DNA of 35,911 bases from Candidatus Pyrohabitans sp. JdFR-17 (GTDB lineage: Archaea; Hydrothermarchaeota; Hydrothermarchaeia; Hydrothermarchaeales; BMS3B). Positions 16,153-23,966 of this stretch are shown one piece after another (the stretch's first letter is position 1; the number at the start of each line of letters is the position of its first letter). The stretch is taken from contig MTME02000096.1 in NCBI GenBank assembly GCA_002011115.2, positions 1-35,911 of the forward strand. Reading direction: 5' to 3'. The notes beneath the pieces are model-generated. The model ran no database searches. It was not told where the DNA came from and worked only from the letters and a program-made list of their open reading frames with translations. Position numbers and translations under genes: made by a program.

Positions 16153-16362
16153 ATGAGAGAAATTTTAATTAGAGTTCCTGAGTGGATAGATGAAGATTTT
16201 ATTAAGCTGCAGATTGAGAGAATAATCAGCATAGAAAAAAGAAGAAGAGAATTAATAGAAGAAACTCTGAAAAAATTATCGATTGATGAGGAAGATTTAA
16301 AAGAGCTTGAGAGGGTGAGGGAGGATGTATGGAAGGAGGAGAAGAAAAGGTTGGGGCTGTAG
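16153..16362 (+). CDS. VapB-like antitoxin candidate
   Basis: The 69-residue protein starts at the ATG after an AGGTGAGG ribosome binding site (a GTG nine bases earlier is in frame but lies inside that site). It has a short strand (REILIRVPEW) followed by a long charged helical region with many Lys, Arg and Glu. This resembles the small partner proteins that precede PIN-domain toxins. It overlaps the following PIN gene by 34 bases, a typical toxin-antitoxin layout. Both genes are much more AT-rich than the cdh operon before them, which suggests transfer. I cannot place it in a named family. Confidence 0.65.
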   Translation: MREILIRVPEWIDEDFIKLQIERIISIEKRRRELIEETLKKLSIDEEDLKELERVREDVWKEEKKRLGL

Positions 16363-17294
16363 TTGTAGACACAAACATTATTATTTCTGCCTTAATCCCG
16401 CAAAATTCAAAACTCAGAGATATTATCCTTTCAGGTAAACTCAAACTCTACGCTCCAGAATATCTACTTAAAGAACTTGAGAAATACTGGGAATTAATTA
16501 TAGCCAAAGCTGAGAGAAGAGGTGTTAGCAGATCCAATCTCGAACTTGTTAAGGAAGAATTGCTTTCAAAAATTATATTTGAGCCTGAAAAATTATATCT
16601 TGCCAAAATCCATGAAGCATACGCCATCTGTAAAAATTTTGATGAAAAAGATACTCCATTTGTAGCGTTATCTTTGGTGTTGAGAATTCCAATACTCACA
16701 GGAGACAGAAGCCTTCTGAAAAATGCTGGAAATTATAGTGTAATGGGCTTGGAAGAATTATTTGAAATGCTTATGAGCCTCAGGAACAGGGTAAGCGTTG
16801 TGAGGGGCGACATAACTCAGGTAGAGGCAGACGCCATAGTGAATCCGTCCAACAGCTATGGCGTAATGGGCGGAGGCGTGGCTCTGGCAATCAAGCGCAG
16901 CGGCGGCGAGGAGATAGAGCGCGAGGCAGTGGCGAAAGCGCCTATTAACGTTGGCAGCGCCGCGGTAACGACGGCAGGCAAGCTTAAAGCAAAGGCGGTG
17001 ATTCACGCCAGCACAATGCAAAAGCCAGCGCAGAGAATAGGCGTAAACGAGGTTCGCCTGGCAACAAGGGCAGCGATGAGAGAAGCTTCAAAGCATGGCT
17101 TCAAAAGCATAGCTTTCCCGGGCATGGGCACAGGCGTTGGCGGCGTACCAAAAGACGAAGCAGCAAGGGCAATGCTTGAAGAGATTAAAGCGCACCTTGC
17201 CAGAGAAGCGCTGCCGGAGAGGGTGATTCTCGTTGCCTTCGATGAGGAGCTTTTCTCAGCCTTCCAGCGAGCGCTGGCTGAGGAGGGAGAATAG
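16329..17294 (+). CDS. PIN-domain nuclease fused in frame to a macro domain
   Basis: Residues 1 to about 145 form a PIN domain, with acidic positions Asp14 ('VVDTNIIISAL'), Glu49, Asp108 ('FDEKDTPFVALSL') and Asp126 ('ILTGDRSLL'). PIN toxins cut RNA. Residues from about 152 to 321 form a macro domain: 'GDITQVEADAIVNPSNS', 'VMGGGVALAIKRSGG' and 'FPGMGTGVGGVPKDEA', which in this fold bind or hydrolyse ADP-ribose. The two halves differ sharply in base composition: the PIN part is AT-rich, the macro part GC-rich like the chromosome. Met149 (16773) begins 'MSLRNRVSVVRGDI', which looks like the natural start of a stand-alone macro protein. The fusion may thus be recent, or translation may restart there. 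Confidence 0.8.
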   Translation: MEGGEEKVGAVVVDTNIIISALIPQNSKLRDIILSGKLKLYAPEYLLKELEKYWELIIAKAERRGVSRSNLELVKEELLSKIIFEPEKLYLAKIHEAYAICKNFDEKDTPFVALSLVLRIPILTGDRSLLKNAGNYSVMGLEELFEMLMSLRNRVSVVRGDITQVEADAIVNPSNSYGVMGGGVALAIKRSGGEEIEREAVAKAPINVGSAAVTTAGKLKAKAVIHASTMQKPAQRIGVNEVRLATRAAMREASKHGFKSIAFPGMGTGVGGVPKDEAARAMLEEIKAHLAREALPERVILVAFDEELFSAFQRALAEEGE

Positions 17295-17305
17295 GTACAT
17301 GAGCG

Positions 17306-17791
17306 CTATTCCCTGAAATCCACTCTACCTTTACACACTCCGCCTACGTTGAGGGGATACTCCTGGCACACCTCTGGCTTTGTCTTATGGATAGCGCATG
17401 CATAAGCGCCGTCGATTTTAGTAAGAAAGACGCACCGCCCGCTCTCGTCGCCCATCTCAAGAGTCCCGTCGGTGATTAAAGCACCACCGTTCTCCTCCAT
17501 CTTAAGGTAGCGGAGCACCTCCTCCCTGCCTTCGCGAATCCAGCGCTCCACATCGCTTGGCGAAGCCTGAATTTTGCTTCCCAGGGTGAGGCAGCACTCG
17601 CCGCAGCGCCTGCACTTCTCCGCGCTGGCGACTTTTTTACCAAGCCTGAAGAATCTGCCGGCAATGACCAAGCCGGCGACCTCAACTTCGCCCAGGTCAG
17701 CGTTTCCCTCCTCCTCTTCATCCTGAGGCGGGGGCAGGATGTACTTTAGAGTCCTACCTCCGTAGGAGTAGAGGATTGCATCCTCTTCCAT
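17306..17791 (-). CDS. YkgJ/UPF0153-type cysteine cluster protein
   Basis: The motif 'CRRCGECCLTLGSKI' (Cys60, 63, 66, 67), later single cysteines in 'GRCVFLTK' and 'YACAIHKTKPEVCQEYP', and the final 'GGVCKG' match the YkgJ family (CxxCxxCC zinc or iron-sulfur binding). The N-terminal 55 residues before the cluster are acidic and strand-rich. The function of the family is not established; Fe-S or zinc binding is assumed from the cysteines. At 161 residues it is of usual length. It is convergent with the PIN-macro gene and divergent from the methyltransferase gene across a 60-base gap. Confidence 0.8.
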   Translation of the reverse strand: MEEDAILYSYGGRTLKYILPPPQDEEEEGNADLGEVEVAGLVIAGRFFRLGKKVASAEKCRRCGECCLTLGSKIQASPSDVERWIREGREEVLRYLKMEENGGALITDGTLEMGDESGRCVFLTKIDGAYACAIHKTKPEVCQEYPLNVGGVCKGRVDFRE

Positions 17792-17851
17792 ACTGCGCCA
17801 CCTTCCAAAAGCCCAGAAATTATTTTAGCCTCATAGCCTAAGTATTTTTTG

Positions 17852-18337
17852 ATGGCGACCTGCGATTACGTGCCCACAAGCGAAGCCAGGGCGAGAGAGA
17901 TGCTCAGCTTGGCGAATGTGAAGGAGGGCGAAGTGGTCTATGACCTTGGGTGTGGCACTGGGGAGATACTCATAGTCGCCGCAGAGGAGTTTGGGGCGAA
18001 GTGCTTTGGCATAGAGGTGAATTCCCGCCTGGTGGAATGGGCGAGGGAGGAAGTAGAGAAGCGCGGCCTCGGCGACAGGATAAAAATCTTCCACGGTAAC
18101 ATCTTTGAGCCCCGCTTCTGGCTCCACCTCGGCGGCGACCCGAGCATTGCTATCGCCAATGCAGATGTGGTTACCTACTACCTCACACTGTGGGTGCAGG
18201 AGGAGCTTAAGCCCCTGATTGAGAGGGAGCTTGCGCAGGGCGCTCGCGTTGTCTCGAGGGAGTTCAAGGTGATGGGCTGGACGCCTGTGAAGGTGAATAA
18301 CGGCATATACCTCTTTGAGAAGGGGAGGAGTTTTTGA
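17852..18337 (+). CDS. aKMT-like SAM-dependent methyltransferase
   Basis: The 161-residue protein is a compact class I methyltransferase: 'VVYDLGCGTGEILIVAAEEFGA' (SAM-binding motif I, about residues 28-49), 'GIEVNSRLVEWA', 'HGNIFE' and 'ADVVTYYLTLWVQEELKP'. The end 'GARVVSREFKVMGWTPVKV' and the overall length resemble the archaeal protein lysine methyltransferase aKMT, a relative of Dot1 that modifies chromatin and other proteins in Sulfolobus. The start is the ATG at 17852, since no ribosome binding site is seen and the upstream TTG adds only one codon. A leaderless mRNA is likely. Confidence 0.75.
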   Translation: MATCDYVPTSEARAREMLSLANVKEGEVVYDLGCGTGEILIVAAEEFGAKCFGIEVNSRLVEWAREEVEKRGLGDRIKIFHGNIFEPRFWLHLGGDPSIAIANADVVTYYLTLWVQEELKPLIERELAQGARVVSREFKVMGWTPVKVNNGIYLFEKGRSF

Positions 18338-18406
18338 GAGGCAAGCTCTTTCATAGATGTTAGGATATTGTGTTACAGCTAACCTACTAATGCAGGTGAT
18401 TCAAAG

Positions 18407-19990
18407 GTGGAGGCACAAGCTAAAGCTGCGCGCAGGATAATTGCAAGGCTGCTTGAAACAAAGCCTTCGAGAAGAAGCGAGGTTCAGCGCATTAAGGCTC
18501 AGGTAGCTAGGGAGCTCGGGCTCAGCAGGCTGCCATCCAACGCCGAAATCCTGGGCTATGCAAGCCAGGAAGAGCGCGAGGCTCTGCTCCCCCTGCTAAA
18601 GCGTAAGCCGGTGCGCACCCTTTCTGGTATCGCTGTCGTGGCTGTGATGGCAAGGCCAGCGCCCTGCCCTGGAGAGTGCATCTATTGCCCCCGCGGCGAG
18701 GATGCGCCCCAGAGCTACACCGGCTTTGAGCCAGCTGCTCTGCGTGCAAAGGCGAGCGACTACGACGCCTTCACCCAGGTTTACTCCCGTTTGGAGCAGC
18801 TCTCCACCATCGGGCACAGTGTGGATAAGGTGGAGCTCATTGTGATGGGGGGCACCTTCCCGGCGCTGCCCTGGGAGTACCAGCACAGTTTTGTTAGAGA
18901 CTGCATCGACGCTATGAACAGCTTTCCCGGTGAGCGCGTGCGCAGCTCGAGCTTCGAAGAAGCGGCGCGTCGAAACGAAACTGCGAGGGTAAGAAATGTG
19001 GGGATAACCTTCGAGACCCGCCCCGACTTTTGCAGGGAGGAGCACGTGGATGCGATGCTCAGTCTGGGTGTAACTCGAGTTGAGCTCGGCGTGCAGACGC
19101 TCAGCGACGAGGTATACCGCAGGGTTAGGCGGGAGCACACCGTCGAGGATGTCGTTGAAGCCACGCGGGTGCTTAAGGACGCTGGCATAAAAGTGGGGTA
19201 CCACATGATGCCCGGCTTGTTCTCAGGCTTTGAGGAAGACCTGGCGATGTTCCGCGAGCTGTTTGAAAACCCAAGCTATCGCCCAGATACGCTGAAGATA
19301 TACCCCACGCTTGTAGTGGCAGGCACAGAACTTTACGAGATATGGAAGCGTGGTGAGTTCCGCCCTTACACCGACGAGGAGGCTGCGCAGCTTATCGCCG
19401 AGGTGAAGCGCTTGCTGCCGCGCTGGGTGCGCACCATGAGGATTCAGCGCGATATACCTGCGCAGCTTATTATCGCTGGCGTCAAGCACGGCAACCTCGC
19501 TGAGATGGTGCAGCGCAAGCTAAAGGAGATGAACGCCCGCTGCCAGTGCATACGCTGCCGCGACGCTGGGCACCTCGCCTACAAGGAGGGCATAGAGATA
19601 AGGGAGGAGAACCTTGCCTTTGAGATGGAAAGCTACGACGCTTCTTCGGGCGAAGAGCACTTCCTTAGCATCGTGGACAGAGTAAGCGACGCGCTGGTAG
19701 CCTACCTGAGGCTGCGCTTCCCCTCTGAGCGAGCGCACCGCAGGGAGGTTAAAAACGCTGCGATAGTGCGTGAACTCCGCGTGCTGGGCGAGGCTCTGCC
19801 TCTGGGAAGGCGTGTTTCGCGAGCAGAGCAGCACCGCGGCTACGGCAGCCTGCTGCTTGAGAAAGCGGCAGAGTTCGCCCGCGAAGCTGGCTTTAAGCGT
19901 GTGCTCGTGACAAGCGCCATAGGTACGCGCCCATACTACCGCCGCAGGGGTTACTCCCGCTTAGGCCCCTACATGGCGAAGGAGTTGTAA
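18407..19990 (+). CDS. elp3: Archaeal Elp3, tRNA U34 carboxymethylation enzyme
   Basis: Elp3 combines a radical SAM domain and an acetyltransferase domain to build the 5-carboxymethyl group on wobble uridine 34 of tRNAs. The 527-residue protein has the radical SAM cysteines at 87, 91 and 94 ('APCPGECIYCPRG'), then 'PQSYTGFEPAALRA', 'RVELGVQTLSDEVY' and 'GYHMMPGL'. It ends with a GNAT domain ('HRGYGSLLLEKAAEFAREAGF', 'YYRRRGY'). It is a single-chain archaeal form without other Elongator subunits nearby. The GTG start is supported by AGGTGAT six bases upstream. The tRNA-Leu gene follows 44 bases after its stop. Confidence 0.95.
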   Translation: MEAQAKAARRIIARLLETKPSRRSEVQRIKAQVARELGLSRLPSNAEILGYASQEEREALLPLLKRKPVRTLSGIAVVAVMARPAPCPGECIYCPRGEDAPQSYTGFEPAALRAKASDYDAFTQVYSRLEQLSTIGHSVDKVELIVMGGTFPALPWEYQHSFVRDCIDAMNSFPGERVRSSSFEEAARRNETARVRNVGITFETRPDFCREEHVDAMLSLGVTRVELGVQTLSDEVYRRVRREHTVEDVVEATRVLKDAGIKVGYHMMPGLFSGFEEDLAMFRELFENPSYRPDTLKIYPTLVVAGTELYEIWKRGEFRPYTDEEAAQLIAEVKRLLPRWVRTMRIQRDIPAQLIIAGVKHGNLAEMVQRKLKEMNARCQCIRCRDAGHLAYKEGIEIREENLAFEMESYDASSGEEHFLSIVDRVSDALVAYLRLRFPSERAHRREVKNAAIVRELRVLGEALPLGRRVSRAEQHRGYGSLLLEKAAEFAREAGFKRVLVTSAIGTRPYYRRRGYSRLGPYMAKEL

Positions 19991-20034
19991 TCATTATTTT
20001 TAAACTCGCTACTCTCTGACCTAATCATTAGCAT

Positions 20035-20118
20035 GCAGGGGTGGCCGAGCGGCTAAGGCGGCAGACTCAAGATCTGCTGGGCGTAGGCCCGTCGGGGGTT
20101 CGAATCCCTTCCCCTGCA
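20035..20118 (+). tRNA. tRNA-Leu (anticodon CAA)
   Basis: The 84-base sequence folds as a class II tRNA. The acceptor stem GCAGGGG pairs with CCCCTGC and the discriminator is A. The D arm contains GCCGAGCGGCTAAGGC. The anticodon stem GCAGA/TCTGC closes the loop CTCAAGA (anticodon CAA, reading TTG). The long variable arm has GGGC/GCCC, and the T loop is TTCGAAT. CCA is not encoded. A TTTTTAAA box about 30 bases upstream is its likely promoter. No intron is present. Confidence 0.95.
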
Positions 20119-20203
20119 TCATAACCAATCGTGAATATCCATCCTCACTTTTCCCGTGCTCCCCCGTAAATCGCATAGATACAAAAGAGTACCCACTTTT
20201 TTC

Positions 20204-20338
20204 ATGGCAAGCCACTACTGTTTATCCTGCGGTGCTCAGGTTGAGTCGGAAAGGTACCTCTGCGATACCTGCGAAGCCTCGCTTCTTGAGAACCTCTGCG
20301 AGGCGCAACGCTTCTACATTAATGGTGAGGCGGATTGA
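20204..20338 (+). CDS. Small zinc-ribbon protein
   Basis: A 44-residue reading frame starts at the ATG in 'ttcatggc' and carries two CxxC knuckles, 'YCLSCGAQ' and 'YLCDTCEA', that would bind one zinc ion. A short acidic helical tail follows. Its TGA stop overlaps the TTG start of the next gene (TTGA), so it appears to be the first gene of the polymerase operon. There is no clear ribosome binding site and the mRNA may be leaderless. In relatives this ribbon could be part of the RecA-like protein; that is a guess. Confidence 0.6.
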   Translation: MASHYCLSCGAQVESERYLCDTCEASLLENLCEAQRFYINGEAD

Positions 20339-21057
20339 GCTATCGCGACTTAACCTTCGCTGGGGTGTGCCCACCGCTCCATTCCTGGGGAGCAGAATCC
20401 CGCTGCACCACCGGCTCGCCCGTAATTGATTTCACGCTGGGCGGACTTGCCCCTCGAGGAGCTTACCTGATTGAGGCAGACGCAGGTCAGCTGGACGAGC
20501 TGGTGTACCGCATGCTGGTTGAGCTCACAGGCAGGCACGCGCTCACCTCCTTGGTCATGGAGTGCGGCTCCAGCTTCAACCCCTACCGCGTGGCTGAGAT
20601 TGCAAGGTCGCAGGGCTACAGCGCAGGCTTTGTGCTTGAGAACACCCTCATCGTGCGCCCCTTCACAGCCTACCAGCTCAACACCTTTTTCTCTGAGAGG
20701 CTGCCAGAGCTTGCGGGCAAGGCTGGTGCCGTGATCTTCTCCCATTTAACCCACCTCTTCCGCGGCAGAGACGCTCCCATAAGCGACGCGCTCATAATCC
20801 TCGACGAAGCGCTGCGAGAGCTTTCTACGCTGAAAAAGGAGAAGCTCCTCATAATCACCGCTCGCGTTGAAGATAAGGTGAAGAGGGTGGTGAGGGCAAA
20901 GCTCGCTGGCTTCGTGGACACCTGGCTGAGTTTTTCTCTTCGCAGGGGCTCAGCCAGGGTTAAGCTGCACAAGAGCCGCGAGCTTCCACTTGGAGAGGTG
21001 GAGATTCCCTTAACTCAGGCCAGCCAGCTGACTCTTGAAGAGTTCATCAGGAGGTGA
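20335..21057 (+). CDS. RecA/RadA-fold protein lacking a functional P-loop
   Basis: The segment 'GSPVIDFTLGGLAPRGAYLIEADAGQLDEL' aligns by eye with the start of the RadA/RadB ATPase core ('LD-LLGGGI-RG-...-GxxGxGKT'). Where the Walker A GKT should stand, this protein has EADAGQLD (47-54), with no Lys or Thr. The Walker B region reads 'AGAVIFSHLTHLF' with no Asp. The 240-residue protein is therefore predicted to keep the fold but not to hydrolyse ATP. It starts with TTG overlapping the previous stop and is followed by the small archaeal protein and PolB2. Inactivated RecA-like genes next to PolB2 genes have, as far as I recall, been noted in other archaea. Confidence 0.65.
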   Translation: MSYRDLTFAGVCPPLHSWGAESRCTTGSPVIDFTLGGLAPRGAYLIEADAGQLDELVYRMLVELTGRHALTSLVMECGSSFNPYRVAEIARSQGYSAGFVLENTLIVRPFTAYQLNTFFSERLPELAGKAGAVIFSHLTHLFRGRDAPISDALIILDEALRELSTLKKEKLLIITARVEDKVKRVVRAKLAGFVDTWLSFSLRRGSARVKLHKSRELPLGEVEIPLTQASQLTLEEFIRR

Positions 21058-21061
21058 CGCC

Positions 21062-21286
21062 TTGGGCAGGGTTGTGCCGAGCTATCGACAGTGGTTAGAG
21101 AGCGAGCTGAGAGAGCTCCAGAAGTTCCGCCGTGCCCTGAGGGGTAAAGACAGGAAAGCCTTCGATCGCGTAGTTGAGCTTGCACGCAAGCATGCGAGTG
21201 CCGCCAGCTACCTCGCCGGTGATGACCCGTACAGAGCTTTCATGCTTGCGGTGCTCATTGAGCTTGTGAAGGAGATGGAAAGATGA
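21062..21286 (+). CDS. Conserved small archaeal protein, possibly DUF8156
   Basis: The start is the TTG at 21062, because GAGGTGA lies five bases upstream. The 74-residue protein then begins MGRVVPSYRQWLESEL. The pattern 'LQKFRRALRGKDRKAFDRVVELARKHASAA' and a hydrophobic C-terminal helix match a small archaeal family that I recall as DUF8156, of unknown function. It is predicted to be all-helical. Its stop overlaps the polymerase ATG by four bases, so it is translated together with PolB2 and may be an accessory factor. Confidence 0.7.
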   Translation: MGRVVPSYRQWLESELRELQKFRRALRGKDRKAFDRVVELARKHASAASYLAGDDPYRAFMLAVLIELVKEMER

Positions 21287-23505
21287 GGGGCTGGGTGCTC
21301 GATGCATACCCGGCGAGCAGCACCACTATCAAGCTTTGGCTGAAGGACGAGAGCGGAAGGGTGCATAGCATAGAGGAAGAGTACTCGCCCTACTTCTACC
21401 TCATCGCGAGAGATGATGAAACCATTGAGATGCTTGCCTCTCTGGGCGGCGTCGCTCTCGAGGCTGAGACGCTGAGAGAACTCTCCGGAGAGAGGAAAGA
21501 AGTGCTGAAGGTAACTGTTCGCGGCTTCTCCAGATTCTTCGATGTTGCGGAGAAACTCCTCCATCATGGCAGGTTCAGGCACAACCTTCTGTACAACGTG
21601 GACATCCCCCTTACCACGCGCTTCTTTTTCGAGCGCGGAATACACCCGCTGGTGAAGCTTGAGGTTCGCGGACATGGATACACGCTGCTCGAGGAGCCCT
21701 ACTCGCTGAGCTACTCTCTGCCTGAGCTGAGGATTGCCACGCTTGATGTTATCCCGGAAGGTGGGATGTACACGAGGCACGCCGGGATCAAAGAGGTGAG
21801 ACTCAGCACAGATAACGAGAGATTCGTGCTCACAGGCAGCGAGGAGCATGTGCTTGAGGAGCTTTCCTCACTCATGGCTGAGCTTGACCCGGACATAATC
21901 CTCACCGAAAGAGGCGACTCAAAGCTGTTCCCCTACCTCAACACCCACGTGAAAGAGCTGGGGATAGAGGATTTTTACCTTGGCAGAGAGCCCGGCTACA
22001 ACGGCCTTGAGAAGGAGCGCTCGTACTTCAGCTATGGCAGGGTTTACTTCAAGCCCGTGCCCTACATGCTCAACGGCAGGGTGCACCTCTCCGCCAAAGA
22101 TTCCTTCCTTTTCAGAGAGGCGGATGTGGAAGGTATAGCCGAGCTTTCGCGGATAGCGTGCATCCCCCTGCAGCGCGTGGCGCGCGTAACGCCGGGGAAT
22201 GTGATAACCACGCTTCAGCTGAAATACTGCTATGAAAATAGGATACTCATCCCCTGGAAGAGGCAGCGCTGCGAGCGGGAGAAGAGCCTCCGCGATTTAA
22301 TACTCGCCGACCGCGGTGGATTCATCTTTGAGCCCCGCGCAGGGCTCCACGAAGGCGTAGTAGAGCTGGACTTCGCCTCAATGTTCCCCAACATAATGCG
22401 CAGGTACAACATCTCGCCCGAAACCATGCTCTGCGACTGTTGCAGCGACTCGCGAATACGCGTGCCGGAGCTGGGATACCACATATGCGAGCGACGTTCT
22501 GGGATGATCCCAGCGGTGGTGGGCATGCTCATCGACCGCCGCCAGGCTTATAAGCGCGCGCTGAAGCACAGGAGAAGTGAAGCTTTAGAAAGACGCCAGA
22601 AGGCGCTGAAATGGCTCCTCGTAACGAGCTTCGGCTACATGGGCTACCGCAACGCTCGCTTTGGGAGAATAGAGTGCCACGAGGCGATAACCGCCTTCGG
22701 CAGGGAAATTCTGCTCGAAGCGGCTGCTCTGGCTGAGCATCTCGGCTTTGAGGTGCTCCACGGTATCGTCGATTCCCTGTGGGTGAGGAAAGAGGCAGAG
22801 CTCTGGGAGTTCGAGGAGCTTGCAAATGCGCTGGAGCAGGAGTTCGGGATACCTGTGGATGTGGAGGGAAGGTACAGGTGGATAGTGTTTCTGCCCAGCA
22901 GAGAGAAGCGCGTAGGTGTGATGAACCGCTACTACGGCCTCTTCGAGAGCGGCGAACTCAAGGTTCGCGGAATAGAGCTGAGGAGGAGCGATTCGCCGGA
23001 GCTGGTCAAGAAGGCGCAGCAGGCGATGCTCTGCGAGCTTGCCAGGGCATCTAACGCTGAGGAGTTCTACGACAGAATACCCGAAGCAATAAACGCACTT
23101 AAAGGCTTTGTCCGGCGAACGCTTGCCGGTGATTTAAACATCGACGACCTTATGCTCACCATAAGGGTATCCCAACCTCTGGAGGAGTACAGGACGAGAA
23201 GCTTAACCTACGCGGCGCTGCGCCAGCTCAAGAGCGCTGGCATAAGCGTTCGTCCAGGCGAGCACGTGCGCTTCCTGGTGAGGGACAGCAAGGCGAGGAG
23301 GCTGGCGAGCAGAGTCGTGGTGGCAGAGTTTGCTGCAGAGGGTGAGAGCTACGACCGCGAGTACTATGCTGAGCTTTTGTTGCGCGCCGGTGAGAGTCTG
23401 CTTTTACCCTTTGGGTACGATAGGGATGTGCTCAGGGAGCTTATCCTTGGGCGGGGGAAGCAGAGGCTCATAGTGGAGTACGCCTCAGGGAGTGCGCTGC
23501 AATGA
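21283..23505 (+). CDS. Family B DNA polymerase, PolB2-like with degenerate active-site motifs
   Basis: The 740-residue protein has family B motif A 'ELDFASMFPNIMRRYNISPE' (Asp363) and motif B 'KWLLVTSFGYMGYRNARFG' (Lys443). In motif C, HGIVDS replaces the usual YGDTDS: the first Asp is Ile495, while Asp497 is kept. The exonuclease domain looks dead, with 'ATLDVIPEGG' in place of DIE and 'ERGDSKLFPYL' in place of the NGDNFDFPYL type. This fits the archaeal PolB2 group, once thought inactive; Sulfolobus Dpo2 has since been linked to lesion bypass. Cys384, 386, 387 and 402 form a possible metal site between motif A and the fingers. Both ends overlap neighbours by four bases. Confidence 0.85.
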   Translation: MRGWVLDAYPASSTTIKLWLKDESGRVHSIEEEYSPYFYLIARDDETIEMLASLGGVALEAETLRELSGERKEVLKVTVRGFSRFFDVAEKLLHHGRFRHNLLYNVDIPLTTRFFFERGIHPLVKLEVRGHGYTLLEEPYSLSYSLPELRIATLDVIPEGGMYTRHAGIKEVRLSTDNERFVLTGSEEHVLEELSSLMAELDPDIILTERGDSKLFPYLNTHVKELGIEDFYLGREPGYNGLEKERSYFSYGRVYFKPVPYMLNGRVHLSAKDSFLFREADVEGIAELSRIACIPLQRVARVTPGNVITTLQLKYCYENRILIPWKRQRCEREKSLRDLILADRGGFIFEPRAGLHEGVVELDFASMFPNIMRRYNISPETMLCDCCSDSRIRVPELGYHICERRSGMIPAVVGMLIDRRQAYKRALKHRRSEALERRQKALKWLLVTSFGYMGYRNARFGRIECHEAITAFGREILLEAAALAEHLGFEVLHGIVDSLWVRKEAELWEFEELANALEQEFGIPVDVEGRYRWIVFLPSREKRVGVMNRYYGLFESGELKVRGIELRRSDSPELVKKAQQAMLCELARASNAEEFYDRIPEAINALKGFVRRTLAGDLNIDDLMLTIRVSQPLEEYRTRSLTYAALRQLKSAGISVRPGEHVRFLVRDSKARRLASRVVVAEFAAEGESYDREYYAELLLRAGESLLLPFGYDRDVLRELILGRGKQRLIVEYASGSALQ

Positions 23506-23966
23506 TGTACAACCTGCTCGCAAGCAATAAGCTGAAGGGCGAGATAGGCGAGCTATTAGTCGCTCACATCCTCAGACGTAAGGGATTCATAATATACCGT
23601 CCGGCAAAACTGCTCACAAAGATTGATCAGCTCAGGCTCCCCAGAAGCTATGAGGTGGAGTTTCTTGAAAAGTACGGCAAGACCATGGACTTCTTCGCCA
23701 TATTCCCAGAGAGAGCTGCTATGGACCCGCGGGAAGTGGTATGCCAGCTTTTCTCAGGCGTCGGACTTAACAGATATCTGGAGAAGCCGCCCCACCAGGG
23801 ATTCGTGGTGGAGGTTAAGTCCGGAAGTGCTGAACTTTCATCAAGGCAGAGAAGGATGCTTGAGCTGGCGCAAAGGCTTGGCTTTAAGGCGCTTATCGCG
23901 AGGGTAATATTCACCGGAAACTACTGGGCAGACGTATCTTTTAGAGTGCTGGAGGGAGGAGATTGA
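23502..23966 (+). CDS. PD-(D/E)XK nuclease-fold protein, Holliday-resolvase-like
   Basis: The 154-residue protein shows the layout of a small PD-(D/E)XK nuclease. An N-terminal helix 'KLKGEIGELLVAHILRRKGF' has Glu14 and Glu17, followed by Asp63 in 'TMDFFAIFP'. The catalytic strand 'GFVVEVKSG' has Glu104 and Lys106, and a helix follows with 'SSRQRRMLELAQRLGFKALIARV'. This is the active-site pattern of archaeal Holliday junction resolvases and related repair nucleases. The ATG overlaps the polymerase stop, and its own stop overlaps the TTG of the exonuclease gene. A role in processing DNA next to PolB2 is inferred from this coupling. Confidence 0.75.
   Translation: MMYNLLASNKLKGEIGELLVAHILRRKGFIIYRPAKLLTKIDQLRLPRSYEVEFLEKYGKTMDFFAIFPERAAMDPREVVCQLFSGVGLNRYLEKPPHQGFVVEVKSGSAELSSRQRRMLELAQRLGFKALIARVIFTGNYWADVSFRVLEGGD

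Noticed and set aside
18596-19204. Long minus-strand open frame (202 codons) inside elp3
   Set aside because: It lies fully within the well-supported elp3 gene and its product has no domain pattern; it is a shadow frame of GC-rich coding DNA.
20035-20118. tRNA-Leu gene as attachment site of the accessory island
   Set aside because: Core-type genes continue for 4.6 kb after the tRNA, no repeat of its 3' end was seen at the island boundary, and no integrase is present.
21208-21849. Minus-strand open frame (213 codons) across the polymerase start
   Set aside because: It is antisense to two coupled genes of the polymerase operon, without a ribosome binding site or recognisable motifs.
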